A stretch of 64,000 nt of DNA from Kazachstania africana CBS 2517 (GCF_000304475.1 NC_018943.1:930001-994000); one strand, 5' to 3'. Shown: positions 31,719 to 41,955, counted from the stretch's first letter. The notes: generated by a model not told the origin, from the letters alone. Translations and numbers: made by a program.

Positions 31719-32676
31719 TTAACTTCTTCTACCGACTTTTAAACTTTTTACACGCCTTATAAAAGTGTTACCCCTACTTGGTTTTTTCTTTAGTTCCAAA
31801 AATTCATCGTCTTTCCCAGTGTTATTTGCATTTGGATCACTAAAATATGTGTAATTTTGATTGTTATCAAATGACTTTCTCGATAATTTGAATGATTTTT
31901 TTCTATTAAGTTGATTTTTCATGTTTTCTTCTCTGATTGCGTTTTCACTTGCAGGAGCACCATCTAGAAATGTAGTCGATCCTAATCCAGCAGTCGTAGG
32001 GCCATGAACCAATTCAACTTTGGCTTTCGGATCAAATCGACTTGAACCAATATTTTTACCAGGTTTTATATAATAGGTGTCTTCATTTTCCTTCTCATAT
32101 CCAAATACCTCATCGAGAGCAGATTTTTTCATCGTGACACCTCCTACTGTATTATTTGCACTGTCTATGGGGAAGGCTTTTACTGGAGCACGTTTGTCGT
32201 CCTTCGCGTTTCTTCGGGGGGTCACCGCATCGAAGGGACCATCATGGTGAAAAGAACCACCAAATACGCCAGTCAAGTCGAGCTTATCGATAGTATCTAC
32301 TCCAACACCATTCTTCGTCTTAGTATGATGATGTTTATGACTATGATGTTTGTGACGGTGCTGCCTTCTAGAATTCGAAGTTGATTCATCGTAGGAAGGT
32401 GGTCTCATTTGTTTTTCATTTGAAGTACTATATTTCTTGGTATTTTGTGTTTCCTTATACTTAGGCAACTCAGTATCATCTAAGAATGGATTGTTATTAC
32501 TGAAAATGTATAGGAAGTTAGTATCATTGAAAAACATTCTTCCAATTACAACAACAAAATACTTACTTATCTCGAGCACGATGCCCGTCATTATTACTCC
32601 GTGAAGCCCGGTGGTCACTTGGCTGCTCGGGGCTTGTTCTAAATGGATTGGTAGAAGAAAATTCACTATTCATCAT
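31719..32676 (-). CDS. PAL2: Pal2, endocytic Pal1-family protein (spliced)
   Basis: Pal1-family protein of early endocytic sites; the yeast family binds Ede1 through NPF motifs. Exon 1 is 32676-32567 and exon 2 is 32499-31719, giving 296 aa. Exon 1 carries NPF at about residue 10 (FSSTNPFRTSPEQ) and exon 2 begins NNNPFLDDTELPKYKE, a second NPF. The core (DKLDLTGVFGGSFHHDGPFDA, then DEVFG) is the Pal1 signature. The C-terminus is basic. An unspliced frame would start at an internal non-native sequence and lose the first NPF, so splicing is needed. YHR097C in S. cerevisiae also has a 5' intron. The PAL1/PAL2 choice rests on gene order beside SFB3. Confidence 0.9.
32500..32566 (-). other. PAL2: PAL2 intron (67 nt)
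   Basis: Donor GTAAGT (32566-32561), branch site TACTAAC (32523-32517), acceptor TTTCAG ending at 32500. Splicing joins AA to T to give Asn and keeps the frame. The donor is the less common yeast form. Confidence 0.9.
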
Positions 32677-33312
32677 GTCTAGTTATTTATTTGAACGGTT
32701 GAATCGAGCTGAGTAAAATGATACAAAAAACGTGTTTCTGCCTTACTTATTTACAATAAAAACAGTCTATTTATATAAAGCAGATCGACAAATTCCTCCG
32801 TTCACACTTGTCCCACTACCAGAAAAACGCCGCTCCAGAATATTTTGATAGATTTACCTCGCTTCCCAGTCATTGAAAGGTCCCTCAATTCACATTGGTC
32901 TCTCTATCTCTCCCAGAAATTCTCTAACTTCCTTGCTCCTGCTTAGTATGCATTGCTTTCTGTCTCTCGGGGATTCTGCCCAGACTTGGGGGGTCTTTGT
33001 TCCCGGGAGGCCAAGGCGAGTATTTCAGCCCGCTTGGCTCAAGAAATCCTCCTCCACTATTTTTACGTATGACGACGGAGTCCAGAACGCGGCTTGTGTG
33101 GCTATTTTTTGCAACGGTTTGTCGGTTTCGGGGCTCGTGCATTTTAACCTCCGTAGGCACGGGCTCCTGTCAATTGGATCGCCCTTTTAATGTATAGTGG
33201 CGCCGCTTTAGGTATCATGTGTTAAAGTCTATCTCCCAAATTGGGCAACAGAGACTTTTAAGAAAAAAAAAGGTTCCGTTATCACATATACACATTATAT
33301 ACATTTGTTATA
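32677..33312. promoter_or_regulatory. PAL2 upstream region with a GC-rich block
   Basis: A TATA-like TTTATATAAA lies about 95 bp upstream of the PAL2 ATG. Further upstream, about 32930-33210 is clearly more GC-rich than the surrounding DNA and is open in several frames on both strands, none recognisable as protein. I checked by eye for SRP RNA, RNase P, MRP and spliceosomal RNA landmarks and saw none. Function unknown. Confidence 0.4.
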
Positions 33313-36066
33313 TTAAAATTGTACAAATTTCTGATGGAAAGTTTCGTGGCTCTTGGATGAACCGTTGATCTTCACGTAATCTTCCTTTTTGACTTTTTCT
33401 TGGATCTGTGCATGTAGATAGATTAAGTAATTATCGAAACTTTCAATCATATTGATAGTCTTATCTTCTACCAAGAGTTGACTCATTACGTAACCGTAGT
33501 ATGCGTCTATGTTTGGTCTTAGGAGCTTGATTGGGACAGACTGCTTTCCAACTGATTGTGCCCAATTCTTGATCACATTTGAAGCTTTTTCATTGATATC
33601 AGTGCCGGTCTCTGGTAAGTAGCTACTATACAGGGAAATTTGGTTGATTGATAAATTGGCATCAACACCTAATAGATCCTGTAATAACATCTTGTTGGTA
33701 TTTTCATTAAACCACAAGTACACGACTTCACTTTGGAAAATGAAATAGCAACCGCCATTGGTTAAATTGTGGTATCCATTTCTCACAGAAAGATTTTCTA
33801 AGGAAGTCTGATCAAGTTGTAGCATCTTGTCGTTAGCATCGTAGAAAGTGAAATCATTCTCGTTTAGTAGAACATGGAAAGGTAAGATTTGAGGGTATAA
33901 CTTGTATTGTAATTGAGCGCTGTCTAAAGTCTCTAATTTAATCAAATCGTTGATTCTTTCGTTACCACGTGTACTTTGTGTATTTGGTTTCATCAAGTCT
34001 GTCTTTTCAAATGATAACATGTACATTGGTAGAGTCTTTAAACAATCAGGTAAAACTAATTGCGAAGAAGAATTGCCACTTACCAATGCTCTGTATTGTG
34101 TTAAAACATCGATTAATTTTGTATCAATACTTTCTCTTATCTTCTTAAAATCACAGTCACCTAATGTTCTAATGACATCCTTGATCATAATTCTCATTAT
34201 AGAGTTCTCGTTCAAGTTTTGGAAGATTTCGTTAATATTATTGGAAACGGTACCGAAACAATTCATGGAACGGATTTTCCTAATACCATTGATATCAGTG
34301 TATAATAATGCAGTTTGAAAATACACTGGTACACCAGTTTTTTTGAATTTTCCATCATATTTGAATAAAACATCTAAAGTTGTGTCCTTAGTTAAGACTG
34401 GAATTATTGGATCACGGTCAGAATAATCAACTGATATCGAATAATATTGATCCACAGAAATACCTTCAGATGAACGGACTTTCAATAATGCTTGGTAACC
34501 TGTGATCTTCGATATGTTATCAATCATATCATTAATAATCATACTGTCATCTTCACTGGCACGGAAATGTGGATAATATTTCAAATTTCCACTCGTCATT
34601 CTAACAGGTTGAGCAACAGTACACATGTCAACAAAACCTGCGCTCGTGACCAAAAGATCAACAGAAATATATGACCTCAATAAATTATGTGACAACTTAC
34701 TGTAATATTCATTATTACAGTTTAAATCATGTTTTCCATTATCATCCTTCTTCAGTGATAAATTACCATAGCCGATAGTTGGTAAAGAATTGAGGGAGCA
34801 AATGATTTTACCACCCTGCCCTTTAGTTACAGTATCCAGAGCGATTCTGGCAGCTTGTAATGCAACACCGTAACATGATTGTGGAACGTGACTATACTTT
34901 TGGTTTCTGACGAAGTCACTGATTTTACCTAATGTATCATTTATAACGTGTATTGACTCTTCGGGTCTGACAAATAGCCCATTGTAAAATGGAATAAAGA
35001 CATCATCAGTCAATTCATTGACAATGTATTCTTGGGCAGATTCTAAATTGCTTCTTAGATTATAGAATTTCAATTTATTGTCGTATGTCATAATTGCAAT
35101 TTTACAATTTGGTTGATTTTCCATAATATATTCAACAGAATTCCTTATTGCGTCAATGACAGCATAACTACTGCCATTCTCATTTGCTAATAAAGAGACA
35201 TCGACGACAAAGATGTAATGTAGTGGTAATGGATGAACATCAGGAGTGGCATTGTAAGCTTTTGGAGCTAAGAAGTCAACACAGCCTTTAGTTAATTCAA
35301 CTTTATTACTAGCAGTATAATTTAAGGTATCCATTCCAAAGGTCTCATCTTCTGATAGTTTCATTTTAACTTTACAAAAGTTACAGATAGCTTTCAAATC
35401 GTAGGTTAATTGATAGAACGGATTAATGTAAGAACGACAACGTCTACAACGTAGAGGTGGCTTGATTGCATTGTTAACGTCATTAGAACTAACCACTGGG
35501 ATTTCACTTTCTTGAGCTGAGATAATATCTGCAAATGGCTGCACTGTCAGTCCAAATGGTAACTTTGTGGCAGATCTAACATGTTCATCAGCTGGGATCT
35601 TATGCATACTTAATTGCATTAATCTAGGATCACACGATTTTTGGTCTACTGAATAGAATTGAGTGGTTGGTAAAGGTGGCAAAATGTCTCTTGAAGTATC
35701 AAAGGCTTTGGACAAATATTGAATTTGATCCTCCCATCTCTTACTGGAGATATGGTGCGAGGTTGTCGTGAGCTCAGGTTGTGGGAATGGGTATTGTTGG
35801 ATTGGTTCTTGGTTCATCGTGACTGGAGATGAAGCAACATTAGCATTGAAGCCTGGTGGTGCTGCGTTAAACCCAGGAGTAGTTGGAATACCACCGAACG
35901 TGACACCTACAGGCATAGTGGGGGTACCAACTGGAGTGTTACCAGTAAAGCTGTGAAAAGCTCTATTTGATCTCCTGTGCTTCTTTGAATGGCCAGCTGG
36001 ATTAATATCAACATCGTTGTCCAAAGCTAAATTGGAGATGCTAGACTCTAACTGATCAATCGACAT
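33313..36066 (-). CDS. SFB3: Sfb3/Lst1, Sec24-family COPII cargo adaptor
   Basis: Sec24 paralog that pairs with Sec23 in COPII vesicles and favours large cargo such as Pma1. The 917-aa protein has a disordered N-terminus, then a zinc ribbon at about 205-235 (CRRCRSYINPFYQ, then CNFCKVK), a trunk/vWA-like domain from about 275 (PLHYIFVVDVS), beta-sandwich, helical and gelsolin-like parts. The stretch DPRLMQLSMHKIPADEH and SATKLPFGLTVQPFADI is characteristic of Sfb3 rather than Sec24/Sfb2. Length close to S. cerevisiae (929). Confidence 0.95.
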   Translation of the reverse strand: MSIDQLESSISNLALDNDVDINPAGHSKKHRRSNRAFHSFTGNTPVGTPTMPVGVTFGGIPTTPGFNAAPPGFNANVASSPVTMNQEPIQQYPFPQPELTTTSHHISSKRWEDQIQYLSKAFDTSRDILPPLPTTQFYSVDQKSCDPRLMQLSMHKIPADEHVRSATKLPFGLTVQPFADIISAQESEIPVVSSNDVNNAIKPPLRCRRCRSYINPFYQLTYDLKAICNFCKVKMKLSEDETFGMDTLNYTASNKVELTKGCVDFLAPKAYNATPDVHPLPLHYIFVVDVSLLANENGSSYAVIDAIRNSVEYIMENQPNCKIAIMTYDNKLKFYNLRSNLESAQEYIVNELTDDVFIPFYNGLFVRPEESIHVINDTLGKISDFVRNQKYSHVPQSCYGVALQAARIALDTVTKGQGGKIICSLNSLPTIGYGNLSLKKDDNGKHDLNCNNEYYSKLSHNLLRSYISVDLLVTSAGFVDMCTVAQPVRMTSGNLKYYPHFRASEDDSMIINDMIDNISKITGYQALLKVRSSEGISVDQYYSISVDYSDRDPIIPVLTKDTTLDVLFKYDGKFKKTGVPVYFQTALLYTDINGIRKIRSMNCFGTVSNNINEIFQNLNENSIMRIMIKDVIRTLGDCDFKKIRESIDTKLIDVLTQYRALVSGNSSSQLVLPDCLKTLPMYMLSFEKTDLMKPNTQSTRGNERINDLIKLETLDSAQLQYKLYPQILPFHVLLNENDFTFYDANDKMLQLDQTSLENLSVRNGYHNLTNGGCYFIFQSEVVYLWFNENTNKMLLQDLLGVDANLSINQISLYSSYLPETGTDINEKASNVIKNWAQSVGKQSVPIKLLRPNIDAYYGYVMSQLLVEDKTINMIESFDNYLIYLHAQIQEKVKKEDYVKINGSSKSHETFHQKFVQF

Positions 36067-37809
36067 CCTCGAGGAACTAATTACAACAGCTTTTTACTGT
36101 TTGGCCTAGCCTTAAAAGAACATCATGTTAAAATTCTGCAAAATTTGATTTTTATTGTTACTTTTTCGCAGCTTACAAGATGGCCGACATTTGAGAAAAA
36201 AAATGAATAAAACCATGCTGATGATTAAGAAACTTCTTGAGGCATCATGATCCAGCAATTACTAGATTGACTTTCAGATGGCGAGCAACGTTGCATTCAA
36301 CAATATCTTATACTTATATACGTTTCTGGATCATTAATGAAGCTTGTAGAGGAGTGTTTGAAAGTATAAGACAAATTGAAAGCACTGACGGTGGGGGATT
36401 CGAGAGGGTTGCTATTTCTGTTAATCAAGAAACAGAGACGTTCTTCCCATCAATTTATTCCATCATGACACTAACTCTTCTGAATGTGCGTCGTAGGTCT
36501 TATTTTAGCTTTTCAAGTGATGGGCTGTCTGCCTTTTCAACAAAGATAGGAAAATATGGGTATGCCTGACATATGCAAGTGAATAATCCCACGCTGCCGC
36601 CAACTTGCGTCTTACGCCTTCCGAACGTACTCAATTTTTTAATTCAATAATGTGCATAGGCGAGACATATCTCATTCATTCTTTGCCATATATCTTGATT
36701 TACTGAAGAACTGCGATCGAAGTAGTTAGAAGCTTAAAACTAAAACTTCCGTAATAGTACCAGACTTTCAATTGCAAAAATTAATGTCCCAGAGACATTA
36801 CATAATAGCTTTAATAAAGTGTATCGCGCGAACAGCCCTAGTTATGGTGATTCATGTCTGGTCCTTCCTGAAGCCTAGTCAGAATGTTAGTGCCGCAAAG
36901 AAGAAATTGCTCGGGCCAAGAAGGATTAATGCAACCTTTATTGAAGTTCTATGAAGTTAGAATCTACTAAAATGTATGTATATTTATATATGAGTGTTCA
37001 ATTTCATTCATATAAAGATCAGACACGCCTACAACAGAAATAGTATTATCATCTAGCTACGTTGTACTTGTGTAAATTGTCATTTTGCTTATTGATATAA
37101 CTAAAGATAGTTTTTATTACGTCTTACAGATGTAGTTTTTCAACGGTTACAAATATATTCAATCAAGGTGAAATACCGGCTGATAACCATCCTACTTCCA
37201 TTCATAGGCTATCCTAGATATTATGATACCTGCGAATCTTGGAATCCAGTCGAAGGTTACCTTTGGGAGTAAGGGGAGATGAGGATCCCCAACGATTCTG
37301 GATATGCTTGTCGCTATTTTGGCTGCGTGAGCCCTAATGAGAGGGGGGTTAATGTATTCTGTATTGGGATGCGTAGGCAGATCTGTAGTACTACAAGATT
37401 GGGTTGTGTCACGTGGTTTAAAGGTCATTTATGTAATACTTAGAGGTCCATCATACAATACACTGTTGTAACATAACCTGGAACAGTACAACATTTAGCT
37501 AGAATTCGTTTGACTGTTTTTACATATCAGGACATTTACAACAAAACCAGTACATCATTTGCTCAATTTATTAAAGTTGAGATCTCATGAGATTCGATTG
37601 AGTTCTAAGATTAGTGAAAATTTTTCATGGACGCAACTTTACCCAGTTCGAAGAATTCCCTGTAAGTCACGTGATTCTACGTGTATGATCCTCGTAGTCG
37701 ATGATTACAGTCCAATATATAAGTCGAGAACGAAGGCAATCCGTTTTTAAATCTCTCACACCAATCTATAGATTTACATTAAGAAGAATAAAAAAATACA
37801 CTAAAACAG
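36067..37809. other. Long intergenic region in the missing TRA1 slot
   Basis: About 1.7 kb between the SFB3 start and a secreted Cys-rich gene. In S. cerevisiae the very large TRA1 follows SFB3; no part of it is recognisable here. Two open frames exist (plus strand 36237-36569, starting at TTG; minus strand 37192-37428, 78 codons from ATG), neither recognised. A TATA box TATATAA at 37716-37722 is about 90 bp before the next ATG. The stretch may contain degraded mobile-element sequence, but I could not define one. Confidence 0.4.
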
Positions 37810-38547
37810 ATGAGACTCTCATTAGTTAACAAATTACTGTGCAGTTCTATGCAACTGGTAGCGTTCATGTCGTTAGCGCAAGCCAACGAAGAATACCCGT
37901 ATCTAAATGCCTTAGGTAGTACCAGCACTGGATGGGTGCTTCAGCCAGATCACTTTATAGAACTTGACCTGACGAATGAAACTATCTGGCAACTATACAA
38001 GGAGGACAATGCGACTGAAGTGCCATTCACGAAGTGGTCCTTTAATGGAACACTAGTATCATCTGAACAGTTTGATATGAACGTATTTAACACGACTACC
38101 GATTTGTTTAAGCGTAGGAACGTCGATATCTGCTGGAAGAAACTGTTCACTGACTCAGTATGCACCGCTGTTACCAATTATGCTACCGAAGCCGTTACTA
38201 ACATAGCGCATGCTGTATATGTGCGGGCTCATGCCGGCACATGCGGCGTCAGCGAGGGTAGCTCAGCCGGTGTTTATTATAAATATTGGGCTTCGAGCGG
38301 ACATTGTGCATCTACAGTAGAAGAGAAGACTATAGATGGCGCTGTCCAATGGGGATTTGATGAGTGGGTCACCAATGGGAGTATGTGCGCCACATATACG
38401 TTAAGTTTAAGCCATGGTGGATCTTGGTTAGGATACCTGGTTTTGGGTCCTTCAGCATCTGTATGGTTCACCACTACGTCGGTACCCTCATCTAGTAGTT
38501 GCTATAGCAAAGGATGTGGGACTGCACACGCTTTCGACAAATGCTAG
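37810..38547 (+). CDS. Secreted Cys-rich protein with killer-preprotoxin-like architecture
   Basis: I do not recognise a named family. The 245-aa product has a signal peptide (about 1-26, hydrophobic core then AQA), a pro-region with four N-glycosylation sequons (NET, NAT, NGT, NTT), a dibasic Kex2-type site K101-R102-R103, and a C-terminal part of about 142 residues with eight cysteines (108, 118, 145, 166, 193, 231, 236 and the final residue 245) plus one sequon (N189). This order matches yeast killer preprotoxins; other small secreted Cys-rich proteins are possible. The ORF looks more GC-rich than its neighbours. It occupies the slot of missing TRA1 and no S. cerevisiae gene corresponds. 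The frame is intact with a TATA box upstream. Toxicity is not shown by sequence. Confidence 0.55.
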   Translation: MRLSLVNKLLCSSMQLVAFMSLAQANEEYPYLNALGSTSTGWVLQPDHFIELDLTNETIWQLYKEDNATEVPFTKWSFNGTLVSSEQFDMNVFNTTTDLFKRRNVDICWKKLFTDSVCTAVTNYATEAVTNIAHAVYVRAHAGTCGVSEGSSAGVYYKYWASSGHCASTVEEKTIDGAVQWGFDEWVTNGSMCATYTLSLSHGGSWLGYLVLGPSASVWFTTTSVPSSSSCYSKGCGTAHAFDKC

Positions 38548-39146
38548 GAACGCAATAGGAGCACTGCCTGCGCGATCACCAATCGTCATTGTGGGAAGGG
38601 GGGAGTTCCGTATGAAGCTGGCCTGAGGCCTGATGTTAGGAAGCAGTCTTGACGTTAGCCACGGGAGCCTAATTCTGTCATCCTAGGTAAATGAAATGAA
38701 ATGAAATATAAAATAAAATAAAAATAATATTAATATAATATAAATATAACAAGAAAAAAAAGAAGGAAAGAGAAGGGAGAGGAAAGAAGAAGAAAAGAAA
38801 AGGCGAGGGAGGACGAAGAAATAGAGAGAAATGAATAAATAGTAAAGTAAAATGAACATTAATTCAATAAAAGCGAGGACCTAGTACTCGCTTGGCCAGT
38901 GCTAGTGGTTTTCCTATTCTTTCCAACGTAAGGGAATTCTTTGTCACATTTGTTCTTAATATTGTATTTACTTTATAGCTTAATATATAAAAAAAAGATA
39001 AGCTTTTGACACGCTTTTAGCTACGGTGATACGATCAGTTCCGTCTTCGCCCTAATTGTTCCTAAATCTCAATATATACAAGCCGTGGTATATTCCTGTT
39101 GATCATCTATGTATCCACCATATTGAATATGGATATACATACCGAT
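38548..39146. other. A-rich and polypurine tract with hairpin downstream of the secreted gene
   Basis: From about 38689 an A-rich stretch begins (three AAATG-type repeats, then AAAAT runs), followed by 53 uninterrupted purines (38751-38803) and further purine-rich sequence to about 38870. Directly after it AAGCGAG (38871-38877) and CTCGCTT (38887-38893) form a 7-bp hairpin with a 9-nt loop. No ORF is recognisable. The left end is ordinary 3' flank of the secreted gene and the right end is the tRNA-Met 5' flank. Confidence 0.6.
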
Positions 39147-39219
39147 GCTTCAGTAGCTCAGTCGGAAGAGCGTCAGTCTCATAATCTGAAGGTCGAGAGT
39201 TCGAACCTCCCCTGGAGCA
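39147..39219 (+). tRNA. tRNA-Met(CAU), elongator
   Basis: 73 nt, no intron. GCTTCAGTAGCTCAGTCGGA at the 5' end, anticodon loop CTCATAA (CAT), T-arm GAGTTCGAACCTC, and 3' end CTGGAGCA. A run of five T follows at once (Pol III terminator). The sequence matches the yeast elongator, not the initiator, tRNA-Met. Confidence 0.96.
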
Positions 39220-39409
39220 TTTTTATACGAAGACCCACACACAAAATTTTCTTTTTTAAAGATAGCAAGTTAAATTAACTCCATTACTCTCTCTTAATTG
39301 ACTGATAGTCGTGATTTTTTCTCATTCATTAAAATCACAAGCAGGCGAACCGTCTATAACTGCAATCATTTGTGGCTCTTCGTGTAAGTTTATGGACTTT
39401 GATTGATTA

Positions 39410-39976
39410 CTAGAAGCCTAGAAAATTATACAATGATTTTTCAAATTTACTTATAGAGCTGCTTGAAGCTCGTACTCCATCTTTGATCCAAATTCCGTAG
39501 CCTCCTAACATATTTGCCATGGAGATATCTGTCAACAATCTATCACCAATAACAGCGATTTCACTTGGACTTTTAACAATTTTATTACTGATAAAATACT
39601 TCAATATGTCATCTTTACAACCTGGTTTTTTGGTAGAATGTCTTAATACTTCAACACCTGTTCTCTTTTCTATCAATTTCGCTTCTTCGTAATTTGGATC
39701 ATCATTTGAGCCAGCAGTGTTACTCACTATTAGTACCGCTTTTCCGGGATACTGCTTCTTTAATGCTTCCCATTTGTCCACATAAGATGGCCAGATACTG
39801 CTTTCGTTAGGGTATGATATGCAATTATCCTTGTCGACCACAACAGCCTTGATTTGATCGCTTCTTATAGGTATTGGTAATTGATTGAAGTTAGCAATTA
39901 CCATCTGTGGCTTCAGCAGATATGGATTGTATAATAATCTGAACGCATTTAATGTACCGCTAAGATTGAATGTCAT
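39410..39976 (-). CDS. GEP4: Gep4, mitochondrial phosphatidylglycerophosphatase
   Basis: Dephosphorylates phosphatidylglycerophosphate to phosphatidylglycerol in mitochondrial cardiolipin synthesis. The 188-aa protein is of the HAD superfamily: VVVDKDNCI (about 45-53) carries the catalytic DxD, VLIVSNTAGS the second motif, KKPGCKDDI the lysine motif and AVIGDRLLTDI the metal-binding acidic motif. The N-terminal 30 residues include NAFRLLYNPYLLKPQMVI, typical for Gep4. Length close to S. cerevisiae (185). Next to BIG1, as in S. cerevisiae. Confidence 0.96.
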   Translation of the reverse strand: MTFNLSGTLNAFRLLYNPYLLKPQMVIANFNQLPIPIRSDQIKAVVVDKDNCISYPNESSIWPSYVDKWEALKKQYPGKAVLIVSNTAGSNDDPNYEEAKLIEKRTGVEVLRHSTKKPGCKDDILKYFISNKIVKSPSEIAVIGDRLLTDISMANMLGGYGIWIKDGVRASSSSISKFEKSLYNFLGF

Positions 39977-40497
39977 AGCTTCAGCCTCTTTTAATCTTCC
40001 CTTCAGTTGAATTACCTAACTAACTTTATAGTTTTTCAAACACGGTTATATTCTATTCGAATACTTTTACGGTGCGACCAAATATTAAACTTCATTTAGA
40101 GCTTGAAGACGCAGAATAAGAATGTTGCACCAAACGTGAGGCGGTTAATGGTTAGACAACAATAAAGTCGTTAGTAGGCGAGTATTACTAGAGGCAGGCA
40201 TATTTTAACGGTGGGATGATATCTCTTGATTATCTTATACAGAGGGAAATATAATCAAATGTACCTCTTAGTAATATTTGATGTATATATATAGTTTATT
40301 GTATCGAGAGGATTGACTTCGCTTGCATGTTAAACGACTCTTAATAAGATGAGTTATTTGTTATTTTAATCGTATCAGTAGTAGAAGCTAGATTCTAGCG
40401 TCTGTTCTTTTGTCTTTATTATGTATCGAGAATTCGACACTTTTCAAGAAAGAAAACGAAATTTTATATAAGAAATATGTATATAATAATGCAAACA
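39977..40497. other. GEP4-BIG1 intergenic region, no gene seen
   Basis: 521 nt of AT-rich sequence carrying the GEP4 promoter and BIG1 3' end. No recognisable gene or RNA. Confidence 0.5.
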
Positions 40498-41578
40498 TCA
40501 GTCTCTTTTCTTCTCAGCCTCACAAGATTCTGCTTTTTTTTCAGTTTTAGTAACAGGCTTCTCTGGTGACTTCCTCTTTGGATGCTTATCATTTGGCCTA
40601 CTTTTTTTGGGCTCTCTCACATACAAGATGGTCTGGTATATTATATAACCAACCAATGACGTGAAAATAGCTTTAAGCAGCTGACCATTTTGTTCCAAAA
40701 ATCCAGAATCAAAGATAGAAATGTATTTTGTAGACATGCCAGGATATAGAGTACGAAATTTATTCAATGGGGCAGGCGGCTCATCCTTCAACCTATCATT
40801 CTTCTCTTCCTCTGCAAGATCTTCGAACAACCCTGGAAAGACTTCTATATTATTCATGACGTCCTCTTTGGGGACAAGACTTCGCTCCAAAGAAGTATAA
40901 ATCACAGTTTGATATGGCGACGGAATTTGTGCAAGTATTGTTCGTAGATACAAATCATAATCCATAATATGCTTTCTACGGAGATCATAGTCGTTCTCAG
41001 GCAAAGGTGGATAGTTTATTACTATGATTCTTTTATTAGTGTCTATGTAGGGCTCAAAATCGTCGGTATTATTTCCTCTTAAAGTCATGAACCTATCGAT
41101 ATTACATTCCTTAGAAGTTATATCAATTAAGTTTTGAAACGTATTTTGGTGTAATCCACTCACTTTTTCGAATTTTAACGACGTAGAACTCACCTTGATA
41201 TACTTCCTCAAAAACTTGAATTCATCTTCAAATTCTTCGAAATCTAGTTTACACAGACCTGGCTGGTTCACAAATATGATAGCATCGGAATTACATTTCC
41301 TCAATAACTCCTCTGCTATAATATCAAATGACTTCGAAGGTAAAGACATAGCACTCTCGTAATTTTCTTGATACTTCAACATCCCAGGTGATCTACTAAC
41401 ACAAACGTACGTTAGTAAAAGTGATAACTAATAAAATCATTACAATCTATCAATAGGGTACATACAGTTTATGTGAAAACAGAATGGCCGGAACATCCTT
41501 CTGCTTCACCAGTTCAGCACAGCAGCTGTAAAACAGCACTTGGAAACAAAGCAACAGTTGCACTAATGCACCACACAT
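40498..41578 (-). CDS. BIG1: Big1, ER membrane protein for cell-wall beta-1,6-glucan (spliced)
   Basis: ER integral membrane protein needed for beta-1,6-glucan synthesis. Exon 1 is 41578-41466 and encodes a signal peptide (MCGALVQLLLCFQVLFYSCC) and the start of the luminal domain (VPAILFSHK). Exon 2 begins at 41395 or 41392 and ends at 40498, giving 336 or 335 aa. Conserved segments include DAIIFVNQPGLCKLDFEEFE and RTILAQIPSP. One membrane segment lies near the C-terminus (AIFTSLVGYIIYQTILYV), followed by a Lys-rich tail; the very end is KKRD. S. cerevisiae BIG1 has an intron at the same place. The exon-2 frame alone has no signal peptide. Confidence 0.93.
41393..41465 (-). other. BIG1: BIG1 intron with tandem TAG acceptors
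   Basis: Donor GTATGT (41465-41460), branch site TACTAAC (41417-41411). Two adjacent acceptors, GTTAG (ending 41396) and TAG (ending 41393), both keep the frame: the first gives Leu-Arg-Ser-Pro, the second Leu-Ser-Pro. The coordinates given use the second. I cannot tell from sequence alone which is used. Confidence 0.85.
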
Positions 41579-41955
41579 CTTTAGTTACGGAACTTCTCGA
41601 ACTTGACTGTTAAATTCAAGTTAAAGCTCATATAAGAAGTCTTTGCTAATAAGATGCCATAATAATCGGAATCATCTGGCACGAGATATTTTCGAAAAAA
41701 TTGGTAAATGGCACAATTGAAAAGAAGAGATCAAGAAATCAAACTGAAACAGTTAATTTTAGGCTGCTCAACTATCTGTAACTACCGCATTCCACCATAA
41801 TCAGTAGGCTCCGAGATCGTATTGAATTCCTTCATCAGAGTTGTCCTTTTAAGAGTTTTTTGCTTTGGTTATTACCATTCCAGTGTGAGCATAAGAAAAA
41901 CAGTTCGAAAAGATTTGAGAAAGGAGTACTTTTAACGTAGGAGACCAGATTTGCA
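41579..41955. other. BIG1/KIC1 divergent promoter, no gene seen
   Basis: 377 nt between divergent starts. No recognisable ORF or RNA gene; no motif I would name with confidence. Confidence 0.5.

Noticed and set aside
36237..36569. 110-codon frame in the TRA1 gap
   Set aside because: It begins at TTG; the next in-frame ATG leaves a short unrecognised peptide.
37192..37428. 78-codon minus-strand frame read as a retrotransposon end
   Set aside because: I saw no RNase H or integrase motif and no LTR termini around it.
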